This document shows positions 6,009 through 8,160 of a stretch of 8,160 nucleotides of DNA, in pieces. Numbering within the stretch: the stretch's first letter is position 1; the number at the start of each line of letters is the position of its first letter. Made by a program: the position numbers and the translations under genes. This DNA comes from Flavobacteriales bacterium. Lineage in GTDB: Bacteria > Bacteroidota > Bacteroidia > Flavobacteriales > BACL11. Location: assembly GCA_002683775.1 (NCBI GenBank), contig NYTT01000083.1:1-8160 (forward strand). The letters are read 5' to 3'. The notes under the pieces were generated by a model. It saw only the letters and a list, made by a program, of their open reading frames with translations. It had not been told where the DNA came from and did no database searches.

Positions 6009-6758
6009 CATAGATTCATCAGAAGAAACTACTAAATTATCAGGTAATTCAGAAATCGCAACATCATCAATTGGCCAAAACCATCCCCAGTAATCATTAT
6101 CGTTATAATAAAACTGCACTAAAACTTCAGACTGACCACCAGCAACAGCTGAAATATCATAAACAGACATATGAGGATTGTTGGAAGTTTGTGCTGGGTA
6201 AGAGTAAGTTTGTTCGTTACTAATTTCGTCAATATCTACCCACGTTATTCCGTTATCAGGAGAAATTCTAACAATTCTTGTATCATGCCACCATCTAAAT
6301 GCAGATTGAAATGTTAGTTGTACGTTTAAAAAATTTGTAAGATCAATTGGTGTCGCAGTAGTAGCCTCTGCAATAATAGGTGTCCCATCAAAATCAGTAG
6401 TATTATTATAATCAGAACTTATAAAAAGAAATCCATTTGACGCAGTCGCCATAGCTAATGGTGTAACACCAGCCGAAGAAGCTGCAGGATATAGGTTTGG
6501 ATCAGATTCAACATACCAATCAATACCTAAAGTACTAGTATTAGTAAATGTCCATGTTGATGCATCATCACAATCGTCTTCCCATATCACATAAGTTGAA
6601 GAAGAAGAAGAAGAAGAAGCTGGCGCTGCACCTGTATTGGTATATGACGCTAAATTGTTGTTAATAGATTTAGTCTTTGGAAGATCAACTAAATTTACTT
6701 GAGCAAATGTCATAGTTGTAAATACAAATGCAAGAGTTGAAAGTAAAGTTTTTCTCAT
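4872..6758 (-). CDS. Secreted multidomain protein with T9SS type A sorting domain (first paralogue, poly-Ser linker)
   Basis: A complete protein of 628 residues. The signal peptide is residues 1-20 (MRKTLLSTLAFVFTTMTFAQ). A short mature N-terminus holds seven serines at 48-54. Residues about 56-237 are a jelly-roll domain of the choice-of-anchor J type: VIWEDDCDD at the start, an aromatic-rich stretch DYWGWFWPIDDVAIS (222-236) at the end. GGWW is at 251-254, an Ig/CARDB-like domain at about 275-371, and the conserved beta-rich domain at about 372-543 (YIYGKDLNS, VSPQPGGFEVSS, DDYTITQADIG, PMLRMNFNP). The type A sorting domain spans about 553-628 (FPNPTNG, INVLGQTVY, end KLIVE). It lies 66 nt downstream of gcvP and has the best promoter match of the three. 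Its last 378 residues are a close, gap-free match to the middle paralogue; its N-terminal half is not. The function is unknown; surface binding is plausible from the domain types only. Confidence 0.92.
   Translation of the reverse strand: MRKTLLSTLAFVFTTMTFAQVNLVDLPKTKSINNNLASYTNTGAAPASSSSSSSTYVIWEDDCDDASTWTFTNTSTLGIDWYVESDPNLYPAASSAGVTPLAMATASNGFLFISSDYNNTTDFDGTPIIAEATTATPIDLTNFLNVQLTFQSAFRWWHDTRIVRISPDNGITWVDIDEISNEQTYSYPAQTSNNPHMSVYDISAVAGGQSEVLVQFYYNDNDYWGWFWPIDDVAISELPDNLVVSSDESMGGWWIGYQGPAGGLGQDYTYYPLAQATANPYAFECVLRNGGIATQEATLKVEVEDGSGSNVYSGTSNPLTLAQGQQDTVATTSQFTPLAQGLYTIEMWGEVDSAGAGNVVTYTDTTTKMSMVTEYIYGKDLNSPEGTWRLNRVSPQPGGFEVSSTYDIYSDVNLYSVDVHIADWSIPGSNVYAVIYEEDPAGGDPIPLDQSDDYTITQADIGAWVTIPFISPQALTSTTKTYRIAVGANLHPTDSVGVSVSGLGEYSADGLLDKDGILDETAGQPGWYTIGDIPMLRMNFNPTTTAVTDAKTNIFNIFPNPTNGLITIGLDNATKYELSVINVLGQTVYSSSINDINTRVDLSSFDTGVYTIELSDGNSVYSDKLIVE
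6598..6618 (-). repeat. (GAA)7 / (TTC)7 trinucleotide microsatellite
   Basis: Seven perfect GAA units on the plus strand are read on the minus strand as six TCT codons plus TCA, giving Ser48-Ser54 between the signal peptide and the first folded domain. The unit is three bases, so slippage would change linker length without shifting the frame. Neither paralogue has a matching tract at this point. Confidence 0.9.
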
Positions 6759-6785
6759 TATTATTTTTTTAATTATTAATCATGG

Positions 6786-6817
6786 CAAATATAAAAATAA
6801 CTAATAAGAAAACCAAA
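6786..6817 (-). promoter_or_regulatory. Bacteroidota-type promoter for the 4872-6758 gene
   Basis: On the minus strand TTTG (6814-6817) is followed by exactly 20 nt and then TATATTTG (6786-6793). This fits the phylum's TTTG-N19-21-TAnnTTTG pattern at both boxes. The -7 box ends 27 nt before the ATG at 6758, so the leader is about 20 nt. The -33 box begins only 7 bp past the gcvP stop. I see no terminator between gcvP and this promoter, so read-through from gcvP is also possible. Confidence 0.72.
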
Positions 6818-6824
6818 CTTAACT

Positions 6825-8160
6825 TTAAGCTAATACTCGATTGATATAATCTGAGATAGGATTGCATGAGCAAATTAAATTTCTATCGCCATGAGCATCG
6901 TTAATCCTTCTTACTGTTGGCCAAAATTTGTGTTTTTTAACCCAATCCAACGGAAAAACAGCTTTATCTCTTGTATATTTGAGATTCCATTCGTCATTAA
7001 CTACTAAGTCCAGAGTATGAGGAGCATTCTTTAACACACTATCTTCTACATTAACATTTCCAGAAATAACATCATTTATTTCTGATCTAATTGAAATCAT
7101 AGCTTCACAGAATCTATCTAGCTCTTCTAAACTTTCACTTTCTGTAGGTTCGATCATTAAAGTTCCTACAACAGGAAATGAAACTGTAGGTGCATGAAAT
7201 CCATAATCCATAAGTCTTTTTGCAATATCTACTACTTCTATACCATATTTTTTATACATTCTAAAATCTACAATCATTTCATGAGCAACTCTATCGTAAT
7301 CGCCTGTATATAGAATATCAAACTTTTTTGTTAACTTTTCTTTTATATAATTAGCATTTAAAATTGCAACTTCGGTAGATTTTCTTAATCCATCAGTGCC
7401 TAACATTTTTATATATGCATATGAAATTGTTAATATTAAAGCGCTTCCCCATGGAGCAGAAGAAATAGACATACCTTGATCTCCTCCCATTTTTACAAGC
7501 GGACTATTTGGAAGAAATGGCTTTAGATGTTTTACAACTCCAATTGGACCTACACCAGGCCCACCACCACCATGAGGGATTGAAAAAGTTTTATGCAAAT
7601 TTAAATGACAGACATCAGCGCCAATAATAGCGGGATTTGTAATTCCTACTTGAGCGTTCATGTTTGCTCCATCCATATAAACTTGTCCACCATTCTTATG
7701 AATTATATTAGTTATTTTTATTATTTCTTCTTCATACACTCCATGAGTTGATGGATATGTTATCATTAGAGCAGCTAGATTTTCTGAGTATTCTACAGCT
7801 TTCTCGTGCAACGCAACAACATCAATATTACCATCTACATCACATGGTGTAACAACTACTTTCATTCCAGCCATAACTGCCGAAGCAGGATTTGTTCCGT
7901 GTGCTGAGGATGGAATTAAACAAATATTCCTTTGATTATCACCTCGGCTTTGATGATAAGACCTAATAACCATAAGTCCGGCAAACTCTCCCTGAGCACC
8001 TGAATTTGGTTGTAGACTCATGGCATCAAATCCAGTTATCTCACAAAGCATCTCTTCTAGCTCATGAAACATTATATGATAACCTCTTGCTTGATGAAAT
8101 GGTGCAAATGGATGTAAATTTCCAAATTCAGACCAACTCAACGGAAAAAGTTGAGATGCA
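6825..8160 (-). CDS. gcvP: Glycine dehydrogenase (decarboxylating), P-protein, C-terminal part; 5' end beyond window
   Basis: The P-protein of the glycine cleavage system uses PLP to decarboxylate glycine and passes the aminomethyl group to the lipoyl arm of H-protein. The open frame runs from the right edge (read from 8159) to TAA at 6825, giving 444 residues of a usual 950 or so. A TTG at 8139-8141 is not the start: the frame upstream, ASQLFP then LSWSEFGNLHPFAP, is still conserved P-protein. Visible motifs are NSGAQGEFAG, SAHGTNPASA, CDVDGNID, YPSTHGVYEE, YMDGANMNAQVG and HLNLHKTFSIPHGGGGPG; the PLP lysine of HKTF is encoded at 7590-7592. The tail (AVFPLDWVKKHKFWPTVRR and GDRNLICSCNPISDY) is that of single-chain GcvP, not the split PB subunit. 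No hairpin terminator is seen before the next gene. Confidence 0.97.
   Translation of the reverse strand, partial: ASQLFPLSWSEFGNLHPFAPFHQARGYHIMFHELEEMLCEITGFDAMSLQPNSGAQGEFAGLMVIRSYHQSRGDNQRNICLIPSSAHGTNPASAVMAGMKVVVTPCDVDGNIDVVALHEKAVEYSENLAALMITYPSTHGVYEEEIIKITNIIHKNGGQVYMDGANMNAQVGITNPAIIGADVCHLNLHKTFSIPHGGGGPGVGPIGVVKHLKPFLPNSPLVKMGGDQGMSISSAPWGSALILTISYAYIKMLGTDGLRKSTEVAILNANYIKEKLTKKFDILYTGDYDRVAHEMIVDFRMYKKYGIEVVDIAKRLMDYGFHAPTVSFPVVGTLMIEPTESESLEELDRFCEAMISIRSEINDVISGNVNVEDSVLKNAPHTLDLVVNDEWNLKYTRDKAVFPLDWVKKHKFWPTVRRINDAHGDRNLICSCNPISDYINRVLA

Noticed and set aside
8139..8141. TTG as the start of a 438-residue gcvP product
   Set aside because: The codons upstream to the window edge (ASQLFP) continue the conserved P-protein sequence, so the gene is simply truncated by the window. 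It is not a short or split gene.

Overview
This AT-rich window looks like a chromosomal segment from a member of the Bacteroidota, most likely a flavobacterium. The grounds are three secreted proteins ending in type A sorting domains of the type IX secretion system (T9SS), TAnnTTTG-type promoter boxes, A-rich start regions without Shine-Dalgarno sequences, and low GC. The species cannot be named from the sequence alone.

Layout, left to right. Positions 1-603 (minus) hold most of a type III pantothenate kinase gene (coaX), with a TTG start and its C-terminus cut off by the window edge. A 106-bp spacer carries divergent promoter-like boxes for coaX and for a plus-strand tRNA-Phe (GAA anticodon) at 710-782. 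A long, near-perfect hairpin at 787-827 follows and can end transcription from both sides. Positions 843-6758 (minus) hold three tandem genes for large secreted multidomain proteins of 644, 637 and 628 residues. Positions 6825-8160 (minus) hold the C-terminal half of single-chain glycine dehydrogenase (gcvP), whose 5' part lies beyond the right edge.

The three secreted proteins share one plan: signal peptide, N-terminal jelly-roll domain of the choice-of-anchor J / cleaved-adhesin type, a GG[WF]W-containing linker, an Ig/CARDB-like domain, a conserved beta-rich domain of no family I can name, and a T9SS sorting domain. The second and third genes are recent relatives. Their last 378 codons align with no gap at about 75% amino-acid identity (hand count), while the N-terminal halves are strongly diverged. 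This suggests one conserved scaffold carrying different N-terminal domains. Each gene appears to be its own transcription unit, with a promoter-like box 24-27 nt before the ATG and a hairpin terminator after the stop. For the two 5'-distal boundaries, the terminator of one gene lies directly against the promoter of the next.

The flanking genes are housekeeping (coenzyme A synthesis, glycine cleavage, tRNA) and have no evident functional link to the secreted proteins. I see no insertion sequence, CRISPR array, phage gene or attachment site. No stretch over 300 bp lacks a gene. The part most likely to hold something undescribed is the paralogue array, above all its shared third domain and the sharp step in conservation between the second and third genes.
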